From positions 1 to 64,000 of the forward strand of contig VXAA01000098.1 of assembly GCA_013399115.1 (NCBI GenBank): a DNA stretch of 64,000 nt, in the 5' to 3' direction. The notes under the pieces were generated by a model, which was given only the letters and a program-made list of their open reading frames with translations, was not told where the DNA came from and did no database searches. Every line of letters begins with the position of its first letter. The first letter of the stretch is position 1. The stretch comes from Anseranas semipalmata (lineage: Eukaryota; Chordata; Aves; Anseriformes; Anseranatidae). The position numbers and the translations under genes are program-made. Shown here one piece after another: positions 51,601 to 62,768 of the stretch.

Positions 51601-52308
51601 GAGTAACAGTAACCATCTGCGGCATGTTGACCATATGGCAAATATGGCAAATGACCTCCTTGTAATACTGTTGGCAATCCTCCTGACAACATGTCTTTGA
51701 GACAGCACGAGGTCCCTACAGGTAGAAGGCACAGCCCTAATCTCTTGCAGCTTTTGTGTGCTGGAAGATACCTGAGGCAGAAAAATGAATAACAGGATGG
51801 ATTTTGCAGCTTTCCGGATTCTTTTCTTACAACATTGTGCTGAAATTGAGAAGTGTATATTGTGTGAAATATCATGAAAGTATGCAGCTTGCTGATATGA
51901 AGGACTGTACTGAGTGGAGAAATGTAAGTCTGCCATTAGAAAAGCATTTCAAGCAGGAGAAATAAAATTATCCATACCACCTGTTGGATGTAGATCTGGG
52001 CATGTACAGACAGTCTGCTTCCCTGCCAAGAAAACAGCTTAATTCCTTCCAGAATAGAGCCTGTGAGCATATTCACATCCTTACAGGTATGCCCAGGAGA
52101 CTAGAGCACTGAAACAAAACAGTGAAATGATTTCATAATACAGATGCACATTCTGGAGTCTTGCATAAAATGCTGACGGTTACTCAGGTTCAGTCTAATG
52201 CTATAGAAAACTTACAGCAATAAGAGCTTTTACCCAAATTTCCTGAAATTCTGAAGTACCGATTTTCTCATTCAAAATGAGTTGATTTAAAGAAAATGCC
52301 ACTAGGAC

Positions 52309-52382
52309 TTTTTTTTTTTTTTTTAATCCAGGATGGGATTTTTATTAAGCTAATTAAACAACAACAACAACAACAACAACAA
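52309..52382. repeat. T run and (CAA)n microsatellite
   Basis: A 16-T run at 52309-52324 and about eight CAA units at 52359-52382, separated by 34 bases of ordinary sequence. Confidence 0.85.
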
Positions 52383-52590
52383 ACTTTCCTGGTCACCTAA
52401 GCTCCATGCTCCTTTGTGGTTAATGGATAAGAAAGAACTAAAGCCTTGAAGTGCATCTTTATTTTCCTGTTGGGAAATAAATCACAGGATTTCACTTAGC
52501 TCTTCTTCTGCCCTCTGTAGGTTTATTTAAGGATGCACCTCTATTTCACCTCTCAACAGCATATAGTCTGCAGGGCCTGACAACTAATAA

Positions 52591-52650
52591 CTTGTAGGAT
52601 GCTTGAACATCTGTGAGTCCTTACCTCACAGATGTTCTTTTAGCTACATG
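52591..52650. other. Perfect 13-bp hairpin with extended stem
   Basis: GAACATCTGTGAG at 52605-52617 is perfectly complementary to 52625-52637 across a 7-base loop. After a 7-by-6 internal loop, pairing resumes for five more bases (52593-52597 with 52644-52648). Total length is about 60 nt, the low end for a microRNA precursor. The internal loop is large, so this is a structural observation and not an RNA gene call. Confidence 0.5.
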
Positions 52651-54180
52651 AAAGAAATCCCTTGTCACCTCTCTCCATGCAATTCCAATTCTCAACTAAT
52701 TACGAGTTTGTGTATAGTGATGATCACTCCCATGTGTCACTGAAGGAATTATGAATAGAAAGTTTATGCAAATGAAACTCAGTCTGTGTCTCTCCACCAG
52801 GAGATGGAAACAGAGAGTGTTTTCCACTGGGACACATACTTTTTGGGTTCTCAATAAATAATTTCTATAGAAATAGATATATATGACTATTCTTTGTGGT
52901 CATATAGGTAGGGCAGCAGAGAACTTAATGTGGTATGGTCACTTTAAACATTTCCAGTTTTTGGACTAATACAGTTTTACAGTAGCAGAAGGAATCCTGT
53001 CCTGTGAGTTTAAGTGTGTTGAAAAGAGGCTTGTTTTTCTGAGTTACCTTTCCCAAGACCCTAAAAGTAATAGAAAGACAGTTTTCTTCAGGCTAGATTT
53101 ATTTCTATTTACACAGAAAACAAGTTTTCGGACTAATATTTGTATTACTTCAAGAATTGTCTAATTCCAACATGAGACAAAGATTCCCCCTTCCCACCCA
53201 AACTTCACTGTGAGTTGTTTACACTCAATAAATATTTAATTGAGAACATTTTAGTCCATTCCTTTAGTTATAACAAGAAAAAAAATAATAAGATAAAATT
53301 TGCCCAGAAAGTTTAATCAAATAGCAAGAGGAAAATGTTAGTTTGTTGTTTGTTTTTCCCTCCAGAAAAAAGTACAATGTCACTGTAACTTAACACATAA
53401 TATGACAGCTTAATTTATGAGACTACTCTCTTAATTTCTTAAAGCTTGAAGTTATTCAGCTTGGGAATCTAATGACATATCTTGTTCAGACCTTCACAGA
53501 TAAAATGCAGTGGCTGGACAGTGAAGTAACAAACTCATCACCAAATGTAATGACAAGCTTGCAAAGGCAACTTGTATAGTCAATTAGAAATGCAAGTAGA
53601 AGAAAGAATCTTGGATTTAACTTTAGTGTTAATATTTTTATCTACTTGATCTAATTTAAGAAGGCATAGAATATAAAGTGTAACCACAAATTGTGATAAC
53701 TATCATTGATTTGGCATGGAAGTATATTTAAAATTAATTTCTCTGAGAGAAGTAAATGTAATTGTTTGCTGTAGTGTACATGGCTAAACTGGAGGAGATT
53801 TTTGGTTAAGTGGCGTGGTGATCCCTTTCACTCATTTCTATCCAAGGTTGAAACTGGAACAAATTTCTAGTGAATAAAATTTCATTTAAATTGCAGAAAA
53901 AGGGACAGCAGGAATGAATGAATGAAGGAAGGAAGGCATTTACTAAAAAGAAAGAAATAGTTACTTCAAAAGGGAATCAAGTTTTAGTTATGCTACCATT
54001 ATTAATACTAAAAAATTTATCCAAAGGTGAGAAAAAATGTAAACAAAATTATTAATTTGTTACATCTGAAATATAAATGCTGAAAGAGCATTAATCCGAA
54101 ATAGCTATCTAAGAGGAGATAAGTCAAGCTCTGCAGCTGCATTAAAGCGTAAGGTGAGATCATCTGCTCCTTTAAGGGTA

Positions 54181-55330
54181 TCTGCTTAATGAACTTTTCT
54201 GTGCAAAAGAGGAAAGTAAGAAAAAGGGGGAAGCCATAAACAAGGACATACAGAGACACAAACCTGAACAGAACAGTAAAGGAGACAATAATGGGAACCC
54301 AGCATGGTCAGAAACACTAACTGATAAAAGTAGGTGGAACACAGAAATATTTATGTCAGGAAGACTATCTGATCAAGGACCTTGCCAAACTAAGGAAAAG
54401 GGGAAAGCCATCAACAAAATATACAGAGACACCAACCTGACAAATAGACAATATGGAGGCAAAGATGAGAAGCAAAACTTGTCAGTGGCACTACTTGATG
54501 GGCTATCAACAAACTGCAGGCAAACTGTGGCTTTACAATTGGTGAGGTTGCAAGCCTGAGAGACCAGGATGTTGGAAGTGGTTGGTGGGACTATGATGAG
54601 GGAACACGCAGGGGAAGGGAAGTGGGAGGAACAAAAGGTGGAAGGGGCTGGTCAGTACACTTGTCTGTCTGAACCCTGCACCTGAACAGCACAGTCTGGC
54701 CTCTTTTCATATACAATTCTTTCTTAACTATCTCTCTGTGTAATCTCACCCCCTGTCCCATGTGTGCGACTGCTGCAAGGACTAAGGGCCAGCTACTGGG
54801 GGCTGGTGTGAGTGGACAGAGTGACAGCTGCTGGAGTCAGACCAGGGTGCGGGCACCCCTGGCCTGTGGTGCCAGATCCTGGAGCCGGTGTGGTCTCAGT
54901 TAAGGTGGTCCAGGGTCCAGGCAAAGGTGCCAGGTAGGCTGAGGGGCTGTGATGGTGCTCAGGGCATCTGTGAATGTGCATATACTGGTGACCCTGGAGA
55001 AGCTGTGTGCACAGATGCACCAGGGACCTGCTGTCTCTGCTGGACCAAGACAAGGAGGGGATGTGGCTGTGGGTGCTTGTGTTTTATGCAAGTCCTGTGC
55101 ATAAAACCTTGCCTGTGGTAGTCCGTGTGACCAGCACCATCAGTGTCCTGTCTGTTCCTCTGGGATGCATGCTCAGCTTTGCTACTGGCTGAACCTGCAG
55201 AGCCTCATCCCCCGGCCTGGGCAGAGGCCCCGGGTCTGCAGGGACTGGGCTGGGCCCCAGCGGCCTGGCAGGAGCAGTCCTGGGCCAGAGAGGCTGGAGA
55301 AGGCGGCCTTGCTCCTGACATCCTTTAACA
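54181..55330 (+). mobile_element. Unidentified GC-rich repeat, possibly an LTR-type element
   Basis: The left part holds two imperfect copies about 173 bases apart (54221-54296 and 54394-54470). Each has a purine run (AAAAAGGGGGAAGCC or GAAAAGGGGAAAGCC) followed by 'atacagagacac'. Such a purine run resembles a retroviral polypurine tract. The right part (54780-55315) is strongly GC-rich against AT-rich flanks, with recurring CTGG/CCAGG words and few CpGs. Several overlapping open frames cross it but none resembles a known protein. It is probably a retroelement fragment inserted here. I could not assign a family or ends. Confidence 0.4.
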
Positions 55331-58300
55331 TAAAGTATTACAGCTACTATAAATTGATCTTATAATATTCTTTTCTGTTTTTAAGAACTCATTCATCTTG
55401 AATGAGGGAAAAAAATACCTCAGACATTTGTTAGCAAACTCTTTCATCCTGTCTCATGTCGCTTCTATAGGGATTTAAGCCACCGTAGTGCTTTGATACT
55501 CTATATGAGACCTGCATATATCATTTACTTCACCAATTTATTTGCATGGATTTTTCAATGACCATAAACTTCAAAAAACATAAAATGGTCCCAGTTCTAC
55601 TACCCATGCACAAAGTGGCACTATGAATCAAGATTAGCTGGAGGACTGTTCTCAGGAATGCTATTATTTTGTCTCTACATTTTGTATGGGAGATAAGGGT
55701 AAGTTATTTTGACAACTTATTTAATGAATGTGTATCTTTGCATTTTTTTTTTAAAATATAATAAATGTAACTTACAGATAACCATTAAAAAAGAAATTCT
55801 CATGCAAACTAATTTTGAATTATGACTAATTCATGGATTCATTCAATGGCTGCCTGAAGTTTTCTTTATTCATCTTTTACTCCTGCTGTTGCCCAATTCA
55901 TTACTTAGATTATTTGATGCTTACTTAATTCTCTTAAAATCTGAAAATATGCTCTTCATAAGCACTTTGTGCTTATTTTGCACAAGAGAAAAAAATAATG
56001 AAAAACAAATTATCATCTTTTTTCAAGTCATCCATGAAAATAATTCCATTGTAAAATCGCTTCAAATACTTTCTTGTACTTATACTCAAAAGAGTCCATT
56101 TTCCAGAAACTTTATTACAAATCACAATTGGAGCATGGAACTATTTTGAAATAAACTAAAAGCATTATGAATCCTCACAAAACAGTATGATAAGCTTCCT
56201 GCCATTTCTTTGTGTATGTGCTTCCTTGCAAAAGTCAGACAGCATAATTTTTATTGTGACAACTGCCCCATGAGTCATACAGCATTTGGTTATTTTAGAA
56301 GCTGAGCCATGCACGTAAATTCCACCCATTCATTTAAAAAATGTTTGCTATATCCAACAGAGAGTATTTTGTTTTATATGGACTTGTCTTGCATAAAGAT
56401 TGTAATATTACCTGCCACATTTTTCACCCACATTTTGGTATGTTAGCATCTCAATAGAAAACCGTAAGTGTGAGTGTTTTTTTTCTGTTGTTTGTGGTTT
56501 TGTTCTTAAATAAGTTTATTATTCCAGCTGTTATTTGATTACAAACAATTAATTTAATAGAGGCCACAAATGAGAATTACTTTTTACACATTTTGGAAAG
56601 GCATACTTCATTCATCTCTTGAGCTATGACAAATTGACTCTTACTGAAGTGTGTATTACTCTTCCTATTTATCAGATAGACAGTCACATAACTCTTCAAC
56701 AGTGTCATTCTTAGGTTTTGCTGTTGTCTCATTGTAAGAGTAAAATGCAGAAATGTTCCCTACAATATTGATTTTCCAGTGGAGAATCAGTACAGAACAA
56801 CAAAGAGTGAAATGGAGTAGCACTGACAGCCACAAAAATGCACCATATAAGTTGTGAGGCAAATGAAGCTGAAACTATTTCCAACAACCTTTCCAAAAGA
56901 GCAAATCTAGTTGTAGGTGGAAGCTGGATCAAAATGATTTCGACACTCTGTCCTATGATTCCTCCTTGAAAACACCTCTTTCTGATGGTAAGGAAGGAAA
57001 GCTGTAAAAAAGAATGGAAGAGAAGAGGCATAAGAAGTATCTTTGACAATATGAACTTGGTAAATACATAATTTCCTTAATCTGTGAGAGGGTCTTCATT
57101 CACTGTCTGGGGATAGGAGTAAGGAAAAGCTCTAATTTACAGCTCAGCATACTCAGTGATGTCATTAATGCTTTTGATCAATACCATCTTCTGTTAAATT
57201 GTACTGTGATAGATAATCAGCCTTTCTTCTATGATCACAGATAGACTGGATGCTGTTGCAAACACAGTTTTCATTAGTCTTTTTTTTTCCTTAATATTTA
57301 CTTGGTTCAAAATCTACTGTAATAAAAAGAAAAGAGATATTATTCTGCTGTTGCATGACTTGATTTTGGAGCTCTCTCTTCCCAGTGATAAAATGAGTGT
57401 GCCTGTATTGTTTGAACTTAAATTCGCTTTTAATATGTCATGTACAAATTGAAAGCTACTTTGCTGATTCTCTATGTATACAGTCTGTACTGATGTATTT
57501 CTTATCCTGACATTTTTCCTGGATTATTTCTTTGACTGAGCTAGAAACGTCTCGCATGACATCTACTTGCTTTTCCTGGATGTATTCAAATTTAGCTTAA
57601 ATTTTTGGTTGAAATATGAACTTAATATAAAAAGGTAATGTTTTTCTATTAGTCACATTTAATGTGATTTACCTTTGGTGTTCTGTCATTTGTTATGAGC
57701 CATTAAGAACGAAAAAAAGTTTGGATTCTGCTATTAGAAATGTCAGTTTTTGTATTTTTTTGTATCACCATGCATCTGATGGATCTCTGCATCTTTTGTC
57801 TGTGGGTTCTAAAGTATACAAAATCAACAAAAAGGCAGGTGCAGTGGAGAAATCAAGTCTCTAGGACTTACTGTACTGGAAATCTACCTTGCTCCATATT
57901 TGGTGGCTTTCTAAACAGAACTAGGGAAGCAGGGGAAAGTTTGGGAATAGATCCTATCGGAAAAGGGCAAAACCCTCATTCTCTGATGGCCTTAGATCTT
58001 TCCATCTGGTGACTAAGGCATAGTCCTTCCACTGTCCCTCAGGAGTGACACAGCACTCCCTCTCTATGAGAGTGATTCAGAACTTTAGCTCCTGCAGCAG
58101 ACTGATCCTGTGGCAGTCTAATTTAAATTGTTTGGTTAGTCTTTTGGCTGATTTCTATAAGATAACAAGTATTTCTTCTGTTTAGGTGAAGTCTCCCAAC
58201 AGGAAGTATTCATAGATTGATTACAGTACTCATAAAGTGTTATATAGTTGGCGATGGGTCTCATGAAAAATGTATTAAAATATAAACATTGTAAACCTGT

Positions 58301-59040
58301 AGTCTGGGGGGATATTTCTCTCTGTATGAACTTGGGGTTGGACTGATACTTAGAAATAGTATTTCGTCTTATACTTCAACCAGGTCAACCTTGCACTGAC
58401 TATGTTTTTCCTCATCCCAGCTGTACTATTATACTGTATTTTCTCTCTATTACCCTCATATCATAAGCCTCAGCATAAAGTTTCATTTGTTTTGAAAATT
58501 GCTGTAATTTTGCTTTATTGGTTTAACATCTGCAAGAAAGATACTGTCTATGTTTTCTGATAAACCCTTTGCATATTTTGAATTTCCTTGTTGTAGGTCT
58601 GGTGTTTCAGCTTCTTTTGTAGATAATATTTGTAATGGTTGGAAGATCAAAAGCCTATTCTTCATTTGTAAATACAATTATGATGTTCTTTTATGAGCTA
58701 TTTATGAGCTATTTTATGATCGTTAACCTAACTGCATAAAGTACTGCATGAGAGAAGAGTTTTGTACTTGCTATGTATAAACGCCTAGATATAATATATT
58801 CAATAGTGCTAATGTTTTAAAATATATTTATATATTTGTTTGCTTAACTGGGAACATTTTTAAAGGTTTGATTTTAAGAAGGCCTTTTCCCCTAAAATAC
58901 TAATTTTTTAAAATTGTTTCTTAAATGATTTTAAATGAAATTTTTCTTAAAATTGTCATACTAACACTAATCGTAACTAATGAAATCCCAAGCAGAATTT
59001 CTCTGTAAGTGCCAACCTGCCTTGATGATTTTTGGAAGAT
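55331..59040. other. AT-rich unique DNA, no gene seen
   Basis: No exon or recognised repeat is visible. Open frames are short. A small tandem duplication ('atgagctattt' twice) lies at about 58694-58717. Confidence 0.5.
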
Positions 59041-59048
59041 ACAATTTT

Positions 59049-59781
59049 TGTACAGAGTCTGGCTGGAATGGAGTTTACTTTCTTCGTAAAATCCTATATG
59101 GTGCTGTGCCATGGATTTGTGGTTAAAACACTGTTGATAACACACCAATGTTTTTGCTGTTGTTGAATAGTGCTTTCACAGGGTCAAGGCTTTCTCTCCC
59201 CTCTCCTTTCTCTCCCTTACCTCTGTCCAACATCCCTGGCAATTAGGCTGGGGCAGGAAAGAGATTGCCAGGCTTATAGCCAGGACAGCTGAGCCAAACT
59301 GACCAAAGGGATATGCCATACCATATGCATGTTGTGCTCAGCAATAAATGCTCAGGGAAAGAAGGAGGAAGGANTTATTATTTTCTTGTTTCTTTGACTG
59401 TCTAGCCACAGGGTGTTCTCTAGCCAAGAAGTTTTAGATAAATTAAACAAGAAAGAGCTATGCATCTAATAGCATTTAAGTGAGAGAGAAAAAAAAAAAA
59501 AACNAGGATGTTCCTGCTTATGGTGCTTGACTTCCCAAGCAGTCATTATGTGTGATGACATACTTTCCAGCAAGTAAGGATGTCTGCTTTCCAATGGGAA
59601 GTAATGAATGAATACCTTTTGTTTGTTTGTTTGTTTTGTTTTCAAACACAGTTTTCAGTTTACTTATTAAACTGTCTTGTCATGATCCGTGAATCTTTTC
59701 TCAAATCTTTTCTCACCTTCTTTCCATTTTCTCCCTATCCCATGGGACTTAGTGGGTGTTGGCTGGGGTCAACCCACTACA
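59049..59781 (+). mobile_element. Solo LTR of the same avian ERV family, split by a misassembled insert
   Basis: It starts TGTACAGAGTCTGGCTGG and ends 'ggggtcaacccactaca'. It contains 'atggtgctgtg', 'gataacacaccaatgttttt', 'ccaggacagctgagcc', 'gaccaaagggatatgcc', 'gctcagcaataaatg', and later 'cttcccaagcag', 'atgggaagtaatgaatgaat' and ATTAAA (59666-59671), a likely polyadenylation signal. The order is that of the avian LTR at 34644-35208, in the opposite orientation. Bases 59374-59504 (N, 129 bases, N) do not belong to it. Without them the LTR is about 602 bases, close to the 565 of its sister copy. Both flanks carry TTTT, a possible but weak target-site duplication. No retroviral genes remain. 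Confidence 0.85.
59374..59504. other. Misplaced 129-base contig between two single Ns (assembly artefact)
   Basis: Bases 59375-59503 are identical, base for base, to 60135-60263, including the A14 run near the right end. A lone N marks each junction (59374 and 59504). The sequence on both sides is continuous LTR, ending '...gaaggaggaagga' before and starting 'aggatgttcctgc' after. A tiny contig was therefore probably placed a second time into a small scaffold gap. Confidence 0.92.
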
Positions 59782-60097
59782 CATTTTAAAAACAGTACTT
59801 TCTACTTTGCAGGCTTTTTTTATTATTCTCTCTACCACTGGGTTATCAGAGTGTACACTGTTAAAGTCGTTGCATTTCACCTTTGAACTGAGAGATTTCC
59901 ATATATACAATTTAATCTTATCCCTGCTTTCCATTGAATTTAAAGTGTGTGTCACTTGATCCAGGACTGAGAAAAAAAATATGTACATGTATGTATGTGT
60001 GTTTGAAATTTGGCTCTATGTTTGCAAATGAAAAGGTATAATTAACAGAGTGTGTTGAGATTCTTTCTCAAAATAGGATAATCACATAAAAGCTGCT

Positions 60098-60130
60098 TTA
60101 TTATTATTATTATTATTATTGTTATTATTA
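60098..60130. repeat. (TTA)n microsatellite
   Basis: About eleven TTA units with one GTT interruption at 60121. It lies directly left of the genuine copy of the duplicated 129-base segment and may have caused the contig break. Confidence 0.9.
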
Positions 60131-60134
60131 TATT

Positions 60135-60263
60135 TTATTATTTTCTTGTTTCTTTGACTGTCTAGCCACAGGGTGTTCTCTAGCCAAGAAGTTTTAGATA
60201 AATTAAACAAGAAAGAGCTATGCATCTAATAGCATTTAAGTGAGAGAGAAAAAAAAAAAAAAC
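60135..60263 (+). other. Genuine copy of the duplicated 129-base segment
   Basis: This copy is continuous with its flanks without any N: (TTA)n on the left, unique DNA after the A14C on the right. It is therefore the original location of the sequence repeated at 59375-59503. Confidence 0.85.
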
Positions 60264-62657
60264 TGTTAACCTCACAAAGCCTAGCCTAGAGTGAGTGAAG
60301 TATCTCTAGAATGAGTGACTCTTAGAATGATTTTCCTAATATCCTTTGGAGCTGAATGCTTCACCAACAGTGCATGATCTAAATCCTGACATCTTAACAT
60401 CTTAATGCAATAGTGATAAGATTAATTTTCTATGATTCTTCTAGAGTTTTTTTTCAGAACCCTATTTAGTAACAAAGAAGCAGACTCTATCAGATTCAGT
60501 TAAAGTAGAGATGGGACTATCTGAGCTTTGCCAAGATCTGTGAAGCTTGCAAGACAGAAGGTTGGCTGGAACCATAACCAAACACCATTTTTGTGGCCTG
60601 CAACTCCAGAAATCTCTGCTGTAGTATGAACGAAAACTCTGTAAGTGTATTAACCTTCAGTATATACGCATCATCTCCAATGCCATTACTTCTGCAGCAG
60701 GACTGGAGAATAAAGTTGGAGAGTAGATCTGAATAAATATCTAAAAAACAATGTTTTGTTGTGACTTTCACTTCTGTTCTGACTGTTTAATATGATTACT
60801 CTAAGAGAGAACTAATCATTTTCTTTTAATGGCATATTGTTTCAATATCTATATCCTGATATATCAATGATAAACTCAAGGGCATTTATCAAAAAAGATA
60901 TTCTATACATGAAGTTCACTCTTGTGGTCATGGACGGTTTACTGGCAACAGAAGAGTGTGTTCAGAATATAAAGAAATAAATACGTAGAGCCTTCATATT
61001 TCTAGAACATTGACATAAGATTATTTGGAGTATGAGTTTTTGTCTATTATTTTTGCAAAATCTATAAAAACAACAATAAGTAATTGCATAGATATGTGCA
61101 TTAGATGACAATTTGTGAGAACCTGAAATAATAAAACAGAAAGAATGGTTATGATGATACATTACTTTTGCCAACAAAATACATACTACAAATAGATTAG
61201 ACCTTTCTCCTCCTCTGTCCCTGCATCTGCTAGATTCTTGCCTGCAGCTAAAGGTTATTAAATTTTTAGGATCCCCAGACTACTGAGCATTGTAACTTGT
61301 CTATATTTAATGCTTTAAGCATGTCATAACTGCATAATCTAATATACCTGTTGTAACATTTTTCTGTCTTCTAACAGTTTGCAAATTTCACCTAATCAAA
61401 GTTAATTTTTAAAAAAATAAGCAGTTTGATGTACTGGTTGAACTAACTGTCTTTTAGAGCTATCAGGATTCATGGATTATTTTGAAAGGCAATAAAATTA
61501 AGCCAAAAGGATACAGCAGAAAGACCTTACTAAAGAATTTACTTCACCCAGGGGGTTATGAGTGGTGTTCCATATGTAAATGCTTCATGCTATCCATGCT
61601 GCCTTTTGTGGCCAAGAAAGTGTTTTAACTCTATTATTAGTACATAAAGATTGTATTATACTATGAAGTTGCTAATTCAAAGGTCATCAGTCATAACTTT
61701 TTTTTTTTTTTAAATTATTGAAACTACTCAGCCTATCTTAATGATAAGCCTTCAGTTTTCTCTGCACTTCCCTAATGATAAATTTTATACATAAAAGCCA
61801 GGAAAGTCTTGAAAAGCATAAAAAATCTATACTATGACCTGTGATTATTTGGCTTGAACAGTGTTTCCAGTATATACACTTGTGTGGCATTTATACCAGT
61901 TTTAACCCACTGACATCTCTAGTTTGGCTTCTAGAAAAATCCTGCATGGATTTAAGAGTTTGAGTTAACAGCTATTCCATGTGCAGATTACCGTTTGATT
62001 TCAAGAAAATATTCATATGCAGCATATTTTTTTAGTAAAGAGTGCTTCTTGATAAAAAAAATATATTTTTTTTAAAAGTTTTTTTTTTTTTTAATGGTAC
62101 TAGCCATTGTAACTAAGAACATTTTGGTGTTCTTAGAAAAGTCAATGTTAAGATCAAAATCAATCAAGAGATGAATCTGAAGGAAGGGAATGAATTTACC
62201 TTCAGAGAAGATTTTGTAACTGTGCTTGTAGATGCACATAATCAATAGGTCCCTGTTGCATACATTTATAGGCAAATCAACCAAATAATGAGAAGATCAC
62301 AGAGAAAGGAGGAAATTATGTGATTTAGAATTTAAAGGCAACAAGAAGAAGCTTTTGGGACCACTGATTTTTTATTTTTTATTTTTTTGACAAAAGGAAA
62401 CAACTTTTAGTATAAAAAAAAAAGTATAAAAGGAGCTCCCGTGATGATTGGTTCATTCCACTGTCTTCTGATAGAGATTGCTGAAAAAATCTTCATGCTC
62501 GGTGAAAGGAATAGTCTAACCTTCTATAGGAGAAAGGTTCTGTTTATGTTACAGGTAAATTGATAATGTGTTATACATGTTTGAGCACTGTGCAGCTTTG
62601 GTGCAGTATGAAAAGACCAGCCACACACATGTGTGTTGTTTTTGGTGGTGGTGATGG

Positions 62658-62768
62658 TTTGTTTTTTGTTTTTTTTCAGTTTGTTTGTTTGTTTGTTTTG
62701 TTTTTTGTTTTGTTTTGTTTTGTTTTGTTTCAGTTGGTTGGTTTTGTTGTTGTTTTGTTTTGTTTTTA
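62658..62768. repeat. (TTTG)n / (TTTTG)n array
   Basis: About 110 bases of TTTG and TTTTG units with CAGT and GGTTGG interruptions. The Phe/Val/Cys-rich plus-strand frames over it are repeat translations. Confidence 0.9.

Larger units (their letters stand above)
47143..54180. other. Unique DNA, no gene seen
   Basis: It contains a T run at 50558-50578, (CAA)n at 52359-52382, a perfect hairpin at 52605-52637 and a possible degraded LTR at about 51330-51600. No exon is visible. Segments near 48590-48900 and 50100-50440 are somewhat structured but unrecognised. Confidence 0.5.

Noticed and set aside
51537..51936. Two overlapping minus-strand open frames (112 and 116 codons)
   Set aside because: They overlap in different frames with no recognisable protein, and the sequence includes an LTR-like polyadenylation region.
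54793..55365. Cluster of open frames on both strands
   Set aside because: GC-rich composition removes stop codons in every frame. No protein family is recognisable, and it is more likely part of a repeat.
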